NCBI GenBank assembly: GCA_910595825.1
Contig: OU343164.1
Location: 1,364,001-1,428,000, forward strand
Source: Philhelius pedissequus
Lineage: Eukaryota > Arthropoda > Insecta > Diptera > Syrphidae
Length of the DNA: 64,000 bases
Direction: 5' to 3'
The notes beneath the pieces are model-generated. The model was not told where the DNA came from, made no database searches, and worked only from the letters and a program-made list of their open reading frames with translations. Below, piece by piece: positions 12,201 through 22,812 of this stretch; the stretch's first letter is position 1, and each line of letters starts with the position of its first letter. The translations under genes and the position numbers were made by a program.

Positions 12201-14213
12201 TTTCAGGAGTCAATAGGTATTGAACATACCTTTCTTTACGTGTATATATCGATGGGTTTGGGAAATATTTTTGAAAATACAATTTTTTTCCGCAAGGGGT
12301 TAGCCTTGAATTTTTTTCAAAAATCTTCAAAAAAATTAAATCGTCAAATTTTATACCACTGCAAAGGTCTGTTCAATCCCTTTCAAGTGCTGAAAACCGC
12401 AGCTTTTTCTTAGGCGTGGTTGCTGAGATATCAGCTTCCAAAGCAAATCAAATGCAGTTGGGTTGACAATCACGGGAACTACTTTGGATTGCAATATCTC
12501 GAGAACCGGAGGCTGCAGAAGTGTTTGGTTTTCAGATGTGAATAGGTATTGAACAGACCTTTCGTTTAATGTATATATCGATGGGTTTGGGAAACATTTT
12601 TGAAAATACAATTTTTTTCCGCAAGGGGTTAGCCTTGAATTTTTTTCAAAAATCTTCAAAAAAATTAAATCGTCAAATTTTATACCACTGCAAAGGTCTG
12701 TTCAATCCCTTTCAAGTGCTGAAAACCGCAGCTTTTTCTGAGGCGTGGTTGCTGAGATATCAGCTTCCAAAGCAAATCAAATGCAGTTGGGTTGACAATC
12801 ACTGGAACTAATTTGGATTGCAATATCTCGAGAACCGGAGGCTGCAGAAGCGTTTGGTTTTCAGGAGTGAATAGGTATTGAACATACCTTTCTTTACGTG
12901 TATATATCGATGGGTTTGGGAAATATTTTTGAAAATACAATTTTTTTCCGCAAGGGGTTAGCCTTGAATTTTTTTCAAAAATCTTCAAAAAAATTAAATC
13001 GTCAAATTTTATACCACTGCAAAGGTCTGTTCAATCCCTTTCAAGTGCTGAAAACCGCAGCTTTTTCTGAGGCGTGGTTGCTGAGATATCAGCTTCCAAA
13101 GCAAATCAAATGCAGTTGGGTTGACAATCACTGGAACTACTTTGGATTGCAATATCTCGAGAACCGGAGGCTGCAGAAGCGTTTGGTTTTCAGGAGTGAA
13201 TAGGTATTGAACATACCTTTCTTTACGTGTATATATCGATGGGTTTGGGAAATATTTTTGAAAATACAATTTTTTTCCGCAAGGGGTTAGCCTTGAATTT
13301 TTTTCAAAAATCTTCAAAAAAATTAAATCGTCAAATTTTATACCACTGCAAAGGTCTGTTCAATCCCTTTCAAGTGCTGAAAACCGCAGCTTTTTCTTAG
13401 GCGTGGTTGCTGAGATATCAGCTTCCAAAGCAAATCAAATGCAGTTGGGTTGACAATCACGGGAACTACTTTGGATTGCAATATCTCGAGAACCGGAGGC
13501 TGCAGAAGCGTTTGGTTTTCAGATGTGAATAGGTATTGAACAGACCTTTCGTTTAATGTATATATCGATGGGTTTGGGAAACATTTTTGAAAATACAATT
13601 TTTTTCCGCAAGGGGTTAGCCTTGAATTTTTTTCAAAAATCTTCAAAAAAATTAAATCGTCAAATTTTATACCACTGCAAAGGTCTGTTCAATCCCTTTC
13701 AAGTGCTGAAAACCGCAGCTTTTTCTTAGGCGTGGTTGCTGAGATATCAGCTTCCAAAGCAAATCAAATGCAGTTGGGTTGACAATCACGGGAACTACTT
13801 TGGATTGCAATATCTCGAGAACCGGAGGCTGCAGAAGCGTTTGGTTTTCAGATGTGAATAGGTATTGAACAGACCTTTCGTTTAATGTATATATCGATGG
13901 GTTTGGGAAACATTTTTGAAAATACAATTTTTTTCCGCAAGGGGTTAGCCTTGAATTTTTTTCAAAAATCTTCAAAAAAATTAAATCGTCAAATTTTATA
14001 CCACTGCAAAGGTCTGTTCAATCCCTTTCAAGTGCTGAAAACCGCAGCTTTTTCTGAGGCGTGGTTGCCGAGATATCAGCTTCCAAAGCAAATCAAATGC
14101 AGTTGGGTTGACAATCACTGGAACTACTTTGGATTGCAATATCTCGAGAACCGGAGGCTGCAGAAGCGTTTGGTTTTCAGGAGTGAATAGGTATTGAACA
14201 TACCTTTCTTTAC

Positions 14214-14408
14214 GTGTATATATCGATGGGTTTGGGAAATATTTTTGAAAATACAATTTTTTTCCGCAAGGGGTTAGCCTTGAATTTTTTTCAAAAATCT
14301 TCAAAAAAATTAAATCGTCAAATTTTATACCACTGCAAAGGTCTGTTCAATCCCTTTTAAGTGCTGAAAACCGCAGCTTTTTCTGCAATTGAACATACCT
14401 TTCTTTAC
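14214..14408 (+). repeat. 195-bp truncated monomer (134-bp deletion across dyad axis 1)
   Basis: After CCGCAGCTTTTTCTG (about 14371-14385) the sequence jumps via CA to ATTGAAC, skipping GAGGCG through AATAGGT. The deletion removes the centre of the palindromic core, including GAGATAT, CCAAAG, CTTTGG, ATATCTC and GGTTTTCAG. The CA at the junction is not clearly templated. An identical junction occurs at about 15567. Confidence 0.92.
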
Positions 14409-15395
14409 GTGTATATATCGATGGGTTTGGGAAATATTTTTGAAAATACAATTTTTTTCCGCAAGGGGTTAGCCTTGAATTTTTTTCAAAAATCTTCAAA
14501 AAAATTAAATCGTCAAATTTTATACCACTGCAAAGGTCTGTTCAATCCCTTTCAAGTGCTGAAAACCGCAGCTTTTTCTGAGGCGTGGTTGCTGAGATAT
14601 CAGCTTCCAAAGCAAATCAAATGCAGTTGGGTTGACAATCACTGGAACTACTTTGGATTGCAATATCTCGAGAACCGGAGGCTGCAGAAGCGTTTGGTTT
14701 TCAGGAGTGAATAGGTATTGAACATACCTTTCTTTACGTGTATATATCGATGGGTTTGGGAAATATTTTTGAAAATACAATTTTTTTCCGCAAGGGGTTA
14801 GCCTTGAATTTTTTTCAAAAATCTTCAAAAAAATTAAATCGTCAAATTTTATACCACTGCAAAGGTCTGTTCAATCCCTTTTAAGTGCTGAAAACCGCAG
14901 CTTTTTCTGAGGCGTGGTTGCTGAGATATCAGCTTCCAAAGCAAATCAAATGCAGTTGGGTTGACAATCACGGGAACTACTTTGGATTGCAATATCTCGA
15001 GAACCGGAGGCTGCAGAAGCGTTTGGTTTTCAGATGTGAATAGGTATTGAACAGACCTTTCGTTTAATGTATATATCGATGGGTTTGGGAAACATTTTTG
15101 AAAATACAATTTTTTTCCGCAAGGGGTTAGCCTTGAATTTTTTTCAAAAATCTTCAAAAAAATTAAATCGTCAAATTTTATACCACTGCAAAGGTCTGTT
15201 CAATCCCTTTCAAGTGCTGAAAACCGCAGCTTTTTCTGAGGCGTGGTTGCTGAGATATCAGCTTCCAAAGCAAATCAAATGCAGTTGGGTTGACAATCAC
15301 TGGAACTACTTTGGATTGCAATATCTCGAGAACCGGAGGCTGCAGAAGCGTTTGGTTTTCAGGAGTGAATAGGTATTGAACATACCTTTCTTTAC
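14214..15395 (+). repeat. 1182-bp higher-order unit, copy 1 (truncated monomer plus three)
   Basis: A 195-bp truncated monomer is followed by monomers at 14409 (A), 14738 (B, with CCCTTTTAAG) and 15067 (A). The unit recurs immediately at 15396 at the same length. The second monomer type differs between the two copies (A here, B there), so exchange has happened since duplication. Confidence 0.8.
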
Positions 15396-15590
15396 GTGTA
15401 TATATCGATGGGTTTGGGAAATATTTTTGAAAATACAATTTTTTTCCGCAAGGGGTTAGCCTTGAATTTTTTTCAAAAATCTTCAAAAAAATTAAATCGT
15501 CAAATTTTATACCACTGCAAAGGTCTGTTCAATCCCTTTTAAGTGCTGAAAACCGCAGCTTTTTCTGCAATTGAACATACCTTTCTTTAC
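15396..15590 (+). repeat. Second 195-bp truncated monomer
   Basis: It has the same 134-bp deletion and the same TTCTGCAATTGAAC junction as the monomer at 14214, 1182 bp upstream. It is a duplicate of that event, not an independent deletion. Confidence 0.92.
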
Positions 15591-16248
15591 GTGTATATAT
15601 CGATGGGTTTGGGAAATATTTTTGAAAATACAATTTTTTTCCGCAAGCGGTTAGCCTTGAATTTTTTTCAAAAATCTTCAAAAAAATTAAATCGTCAAAT
15701 TTTATACCACTGCAAAGGTCTGTTCAATCCCTTTTAAGTGCTGAAAACCGCAGCTTTTTCTGAGGCGTGGTTGCTGAGATATCAGCTTCCAAAGCAAATC
15801 AAATGCAGTTGGGTTGACAATCACGGGAACTACTTTGGATTGCAATATCTCGAGAACCGGAGGCTGCAGAAGCGGTTGGTTTTCAGATGTGAATAGGTAT
15901 TGAACAGACCTTTCGTTTAATGTATATATCGATGGGTTTGGGAAATATTTTTGAAAATACAATTTTTTTCCGCAAGGGGTTAGCCTTGAATTTTTTTCAA
16001 AAATCTTCAAAAAAATTAAATCGTCAAATTTTATACCACTGCAAAGGTCTGTTCAATCCCTTTTAAGTGCTGAAAACCGCAGCTTTTTCTGAGGCGTGGT
16101 TGCTGAGATATCAGCTTCCAAAGCAAATCAAATGCAGTTGGGTTGACAATCACGGGAACTACTTTGGATTGCAATATCTCGAGAACCGGAGGCTGCAGAA
16201 GCGTTTGGTTTTCAGATGTGAATAGGTATTGAACAGACCTTTCGTTTA

Positions 16249-16577
16249 ATGTATATATCGATGGGTTTGGGAAACATTTTTGAAAATACAATTTTTTTCC
16301 GCAAGGGGTTAGCCTTGAATTTTTTTCAAAAATCTTCAAAAAAATTAAATCGTCAAATTTTATACCACTGCAAAGGTCTGTTCAATCCCTTTCAAGTGCT
16401 GAAAACCGCAGCTTTTTCTGAGGCGTGGTTGCTGAGATATCAGCTTCCAAAGCAAATCAAATGCAGTTGGGTTGACAATCACTGGAACTACTTTGGATTG
16501 CAATATCTCGAGAACCGGAGGCTGCAGAAGCGTTTGGTTTTCAGGAGTGAATAGGTATTGAACAGACCTTTCTTTAC
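16249..16577 (+). repeat. Chimeric A/B monomer junction
   Basis: The 3' part is class A (CACTGG, GAGTGAA). The linker then reads AACAGACC (B mark) directly followed by TTTCTTTACGTG (A mark) at about 16560-16580. A and B marks that are otherwise tightly linked are split within about 10 bp. The converse chimera, a B anchor (TTTAATG) followed by A-type GGGAAATATTT, lies at 15920-15956. Confidence 0.85.
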
Positions 16578-17235
16578 GTGTATATATCGATGGGTTTGGG
16601 AAATATTTTTGAAAATACAATTTTTTTCCGCAAGGGGTTAGCCTTGAATTTTTTTCAAAAATCTTCAAAAAAATTAAATCGTCAAATTTTATACCACTGC
16701 AAAGGTCTGTTCAATCCCTTTCAAGTGCTGAAAACCGCAGCTTTTTCTGAGGCGTGGTTGCTGAGATATCAGCTTCCAAAGCAAATCAAATGCAGTTGGG
16801 TTGACAATCACGGGAACTATTTTGGATTGCAATATCGCGAGAACCGGATGCTGCAGAAGCGTTTGGTTTTCAGGAGTCAATAGGTATTGAACATACCTTT
16901 CTTTACGTGTATATATCGATGGGTTTGGGAAATATTTTTGAAAATACAATTTTTTTCCGCAAGGGGTTAGCCTTGAATTTTTTTCAAAAATCTTCAAAAA
17001 AATTAAATCGTCAAATTTTATACCACTGCAAAGGTCTGTTCAATCCCTTTCAAGTGCTGAAAACCGCAGCTTTTTCTGAGGCGTGGTTGCTGAGATATCA
17101 GCTTCCAAAGCAAATCAAATGCAGTTGGGTTGACAATCACGGGAACTAATTTGGATTGCAATATCTCGAGAACCGGATGCTGCAGAAGCGTTTGGTTTTC
17201 AGGAGTCAATAGGTATTGAACATACCTTTCTTTAC

Positions 17236-17567
17236 GTGTATATATCGATGGGTTTGGGAAATATTTTTGAAAATACAATTTTTTTCCGCAAGGGGTTGTT
17301 AGCCTTGAATTTTTTTCAAAAATCTTCAAAAAAATTAAATCGTCAAATTTTATACCACTGCAAAGGTCTGTTCAATCCCTTTCAAGTGCTGAAAACCGCA
17401 GCTTTTTCTGAGGCGTGGTTGCTGAGATATCAGCTTCCAAAGCAAATCAAATGCAGTTGGGTTGACAATCACGGGAACTACTTTGGATTGCAATATCTCG
17501 AGAACCGGAGGCTACAGAAGCGTTTGGTTTTCAGATGTGAATAGGTATTGAACAGACTTTTCGTTTA
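17236..17567 (+). repeat. 332-bp monomer with a GTT duplication (second occurrence)
   Basis: It has the same GGGGTTGTTAGCC as the monomer at 3024, here at about 17291-17303, but with the A-type GTG anchor and GGGAAATATTT head. The preceding monomer (16907) combines TAATTT, CTCGAG, GGATG and GTCAA, a rare mix. Confidence 0.9.
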
Positions 17568-18225
17568 ATGTATATATCGATGGGTTTGGGAAACATTTTT
17601 GAAAATACAATTTTTTTCCGCAAGGGGTTAGCCTTGAATTTTTTTCAAAAATCTTCAAAAAAATTAAATCGTCAAATTTTATACCACTGCAAAGGTCTGT
17701 TCAATCCCTTTCAAGTGCTGAAAACCGCAGCTTTTTCTGAGGCGTGGTTGCTGAGATATCAGCTTCCAAAGCAAATCAAATGCAGTTGGGTTGACAATCA
17801 CTGGAACTACTTTGGATTGCAATATCTCGAGAACCGGAGGCTGCAGAAGCGTTTGGTTTTCAGGAGTGAATAGGTATTGAACATACCTTTCTTTACGTGT
17901 ATATATCGATGGGTTTGGGAAATATTTTTGAAAATACAATTTTTTTCCGCAAGGGGTTATCCTTGAATTTTTTTCAAAAATCTTCAAAAAAATTAAATCG
18001 TCAAATTTTATACCACTGCAAAGGTCTGTTCAATCCCTTTCAAGTGCTGAAAACCGCAGCTTTTTCTGAGGCGTGGTTGCTGAGATATCAGCTTCCAAAG
18101 CCAATCAAATGCAGTTGGGTTGACAATCACGGGAACTATTTTGGATTGCAATATCGCGAGAACCGGATGCTGCAGAAGCGTTTGGTTTTCAGGAGTCAAT
18201 AGGTATTGAACAGACCTTTCGTTTA

Positions 18226-18535
18226 ATGTATATGTCGATGGGTTTGGGAAACATTTTTGAAAATACAATTTTTTTCCGCAAGGGTCAAAAATCTTCAAAA
18301 AAATTTAATCGTAAATTTTATATCACTGCAAAGGTCTGTTCAATCCCTTTCAAGTGCTGAAAACCGCAGCTTTTTCTGAGGCGTGGTTGCTGAGATATCA
18401 GCTTCCAAAGCAAATCAAATGCAGTTGGGTTGACAATCACGGGAACTACTTTGGATTGCAATATCTCGAGAACCGGAGGCTGCAGAAGCGTTTGGTTTTC
18501 AGATGTGAATAGGTATTGAACAGACCTTTCGTTTA
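18226..18535 (+). repeat. 310-bp degenerate monomer with a different 19-bp loss
   Basis: GCAAGGG runs straight into TCAAAAATC near 18285, removing GTTAGCC through most of the T-tract. The following stretch is also altered: TTTAATCGTAAATTTTATATCACTGC instead of the usual form, in pieces near 18304-18328. The anchor reads ATGTATATGTCG, a variant also at 33651 and 36941. It is the most damaged full monomer of the left half. Confidence 0.88.
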
Positions 18536-19522
18536 ATGTATATATCGATGGGTTTGGGAAACATTTTTGAAAATACAATTTTTTTCCGCAAGGGGTTAGC
18601 CTTGAATTTTTTTCAAAAATCTTCAAAAAAATTAAATCGTCAAATTTTATACCACTGCAAAGGTCTGTTCAATCCCTTTCAAGTGCTGAAAACCGCAGCT
18701 TTTTCTGAGGCGTGGTTGCTGAGATATCAGCTTCCAAAGCAAATCAAATGCAGTTGGGTTGACAATCACTGGAACTACTTTGGATTGCAATATCTCGAGA
18801 ACCGGAGGCTGCAGAAGCGTTTGGTTTTCAGGAGTGAATAGGTATTGAACATACCTTTCTTTACGTGTATATATCGATGGGTTTGGGAAATATTTTTGAA
18901 AATACAATTTTTTTCCGCAAGGGGTTATCCTTGAATTTTTTTCAAAAATCTTCAAAAAAATTAAATCGTCAAATTTTATACCACTGCAAAGGTCTGTTCA
19001 ATCCCTTTCAAGTGCTGAAAACCGCAGCTTTTTCTGAGGCGTGGTTGCTGAGATATCGGCTTCCAAAGCAAATCAAATGCAGTTGGGTTGACAATCACGG
19101 GAACTACTTTGGATTGCAATATCTCGAGAACCGGAGGCTGCAGAAGCGTTTGGTTTTCAGGAGTGAATAGGTATTGAACATACCTTTCTTTACGTGTATA
19201 TATCGATGGGTTTGGGAAATATTTTTGAAAATACAATTTTTTTCCGCAAGGGGTTAGCCTTGAATTTTTTTCAAAAATCTTCAAAAAAATTAAATCGTCA
19301 AATTTTATACCACTGCAAAGGTCTGTTCAATCCCTTTCAAGTGCTGAAAACCGCAGCTTTTTCTGAGGCGTGGTTGCTGAGATATCAGCTTCCAAAGCAA
19401 ATCAAATGCAGTTGGGTTGACAATCACTGGAACTACTTTGGATTGCAATATCTCGAGAACCGGAGGCTGCAGAAGCGTTTGGTTTTCAGATGTGAATAGG
19501 TATTGAACAGACCTTTCGCTTA

Positions 19523-19851
19523 ATGTATATATCGATGGGTTTGGGAAACATTTTTGAAAATACAATTTTTTTCTGCAAGGGGTTAGCCTTGAATTTTTTT
19601 CAAAAATCTTCAAAAAAATTAAATCGTCAAATTTTATACCACTGCAAAGGTCTGTTCAATCCCTTTCAAGTGCTGAAAACCGCAGCTTTTTCTGAGGCGT
19701 GGTTGCTGAGATATCAGCTTCCAAAGCAAATCAAATGCAGTTGGGTTGACAATCACTGGAACTACTTTGGATTGCAATATCTCGAGAACCGGAGGCTGCA
19801 GAAGCGTTTGGTTTTCAGGAGTCAATAGGTATTGAACATACCTTTCTTTAC
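19523..19851 (+). repeat. Reference class D monomer (A/C hybrid)
   Basis: Class D joins CACTGG, CTCGAG and GGAGG (A marks) to CAGGAGTCAA (C mark). Monomers start at 19523, 20181, 22813, 24128, 25116, 26102, 28725, 29384 and 30370, all within 19.5-30.7 kb. Neighbouring units carry CGCTTAATG and TTCTGCAAGG (instead of TTCCGCAAGG), also regional. I infer one A/C recombination followed by local amplification. Confidence 0.82.
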
Positions 19852-20838
19852 GTGTATATATCGATGGGTTTGGGAAATATTTTTGAAAATACAATTTTTT
19901 TCCGCAAGGGGTTAGCCTTGAATTTTTTTCAAAAATCTTCAAAAAAATTAAATCGTCAAATTTTATACCACTGCAAAGGTCTGTTCAATCCCTTTCAAGT
20001 GCTGAAAACCGCAGCTTTTTCTGAGGCGTGGTTGCTGAGATATCAGCTTCCAAAGCAAATCAAATGCAGTTGGGTTGACAATCACGGGAACTACTTTGGA
20101 TTGCAATATCTCGAGAACCGGAGGCTGCAGAAGCGTTTGGTTTTCAGATGTGAATAGGTATTGAACAGACCTTTCGCTTAATGTATATATCGATGGGTTT
20201 GGGAAACATTTTTGAAAATACAATTTTTTTCTGCAAGGGGTTAGCCTTGAATTTTTTTCAAAAATCTTCAAAAAAATTAAATCGTCAAATTTTATACCAC
20301 TGCAAAGGTCTGTTCAATCCCTTTCAAGTGCTGAAAACCGCAGCTTTTTCTGAGGCGTGGTTGCTGAGATATCAGCTTCCAAAGCAAATCAAATGCAGTT
20401 GGGTTGACAATCACTGGAACTACTTTGGATTGCAATATCTCGAGAACCGGAGGCTGCAGAAGCATTTGGTTTTCAGGAGTCAATAGGTATTGAACATACC
20501 TTTCTTTACGTGTATATATCGATGGGTTTGGGAAACATTTTTGAAAATACAATTTTTTTCTGCAAGGGGTTAGCCTTGAATTTTTTTCAAAAATCTTCAA
20601 AAAAATTAAATCGTCAAATTTTATACCACTGCAAAGGTCTGTTCAATCCCTTTCAAGTGCTGAAAACCGCAGCTTTTTCTGAGGCGTGGTTGCTGAGATA
20701 TCAGCTTCCAAAGCAAATCAAATGCAGTTGGGTTGACAATCACGGGAACTACTTTGGATTGCAATATCTCGAGAACCGGAGGCTGCAGAAGCGTTTGGTT
20801 TTCAGATGTGAATAGGTATTGAACAGACCTTTCGCTTA

Positions 20839-22812
20839 ATGTATATATCGATGGGTTTGGGAAACATTTTTGAAAATACAATTTTTTTCCGCAAGGGGTT
20901 AGCCTTGAATTTTTTTCAAAAATCTTCAAAAAAATTAAATCGTCAAATTTTATACCACTGCAAAGGTCTGTTCAATCCCTTTCAAGTGCTGAAAACCGCA
21001 GCTTTTTCTGAGGCGTGGTTGCTGAGATATCAGCTTCCAAAGCAAATCAAATGCAGTTGGGTTGACAATCACTGGAACTACTTTGGATTGCAATATCTCG
21101 AGAACCGGAGGCTGCAGAAGCGTTTGGTTTTCAGGAGTGAATAGGTATTGAACATACCTTTCTTTACGTGTATATATCGATGGGTTTGGGAAATATTTTT
21201 GAAAATACAATTTTTTTCCGCAAGGGGTTATCCTTGAATTTTTTTCAAAAATCTTCAAAAAAATTAAATCGTCAAATTTTATACCACTGCAAAGGTCTGT
21301 TCAATCCCTTTCAAGTGCTGAAAACCGCAGCTTTTTCTGAGGCGTGGTTGCTGAGATATCAGCTTCCAAAGCAAATCAAATGCAGTTGGGTTGACAATCA
21401 CGGGAACTATTTTGGATTGCAATATCGCGAGAACCGGATGCTGCAGAAGCGTTTGGTTTTCAGGAGTCAATAGGTATTGAACATACCTTTCTTTACGTGT
21501 ATATATCGATGGGTTTGGGAAATATTTTTGAAAATACAATTTTTTTCCGCAAGGGGTTAGCCTTGAATTTTTTTCAAAAATCTTCAAAAAAATTAAATCG
21601 TCAAATTTTATACCACTGCAAAGGTCTGTTCAATCCCTTTCAAGTGCTGAAAACCGCAGCTTTTTCTGAGGCGTGGTTGCTGAGATATCAGCTTCCAAAG
21701 CAAATCAAATGCAGTTGGGTTGACAATCACGGGAACTACTTTGGATTGCAATATCTCGAGAACCGGAGGCTGCAGAAGCGTTTGGTTTTCAGATGTGAAT
21801 AGGTATTGAACAGACCTTTCGCTTAATGTATATATCGATGGGTTTGGGAAACATTTTTGAAAATACAATTTTTTTCTGCAAGGGGTTAGCCTTGAATTTT
21901 TTTCAAAAATCTTCAAAAAAATTAAATCGTCAAATTTTATACCACTGCAAAGGTCTGTTCAATCCCTTTCAAGTGCTGAAAACCGCAGCTTTTTCTGAGG
22001 CGTGGTTGCTGAGATATCAGCTTCCAAAGCAAATCAAATGCAGTTGGGTTGACAATCACTGGAACTACTTTGGATTGCAATATCTCGAGAACCGGAGGCT
22101 GCAGAAGCGTTTGGTTTTCAGGAGTGAATAGGTATTGAACATACCTTTCTTTACGTGTATATATCGATGGGTTTGGGAAATATTTTTGAAAATACAATTT
22201 TTTTCCGCAAGGGGTTATCCTTGAATTTTTTTCAAAAATCTTCAAAAAAATTAAATCGTCAAATTTTATACCACTGCAAAGGTCTGTTCAATCTCTTTCA
22301 AGTGCTGAAAACCGCAGCTTTTTCTGAGGCGTGGTTGCTGAGATATCAGCTTCCAAAGCAAATCAAATGCAGTTGGGTTGACAATCACGGGAACTATTTT
22401 GGATTGCAATATCGCGAGAACCGGATGCTGCAGAAGCGTTTGGTTTTCAGGAGTCAATAGGTATTGAACATACCTTTCTTTACGTGTATATATCGATGGG
22501 TTTGGGAAATATTTTTGAAAATACAATTTTTTTCCGCAAGGGGTTAGCCTTGAATTTTTTTCAAAAATCTTCAAAAAAATTAAATCGTCAAATTTTATAC
22601 CACTGCAAAGGTCTGTTCAATCCCTTTCAAGTGCTGAAAACCGCAGCTTTTTCTGAGGCGTGGTTGCTGAGATATCAGCTTCCAAAGCAAATCAAATGCA
22701 GTTGGGTTGACAATCACGGGAACTACTTTGGATTGCAATATCTCGAGAACCGGAGGCTGCAGAAGCGTTTGGTTTTCAGATGTGAATAGGTATTGAACAG
22801 ACCTTTCGCTTA
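20839..22812 (+). repeat. Two tandem copies of a 987-bp A-C-B trimer
   Basis: Copies 20839-21825 and 21826-22812 have the order A, C, B. Each has GGGGTTATCCTTG (instead of TTAGCC) at the head of the C unit (near 21230 and 22217), and each B is followed by CGCTTAATG. A private change CAATCTCTTTC in copy 2 (near 22290) distinguishes them. Confidence 0.85.

Larger units (their letters stand above)
15396..16577 (+). repeat. 1182-bp higher-order unit, copy 2
   Basis: A truncated 195-bp monomer (15396) followed by monomers at 15591 (B), 15920 (B) and 16249 (A). Unlike copy 1 the first full monomer is class B with CCCTTTTAAG. Private changes include AAGCGGTTAGCC near 15646 and AAGCGGTTGG near 15871. 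Confidence 0.8.
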
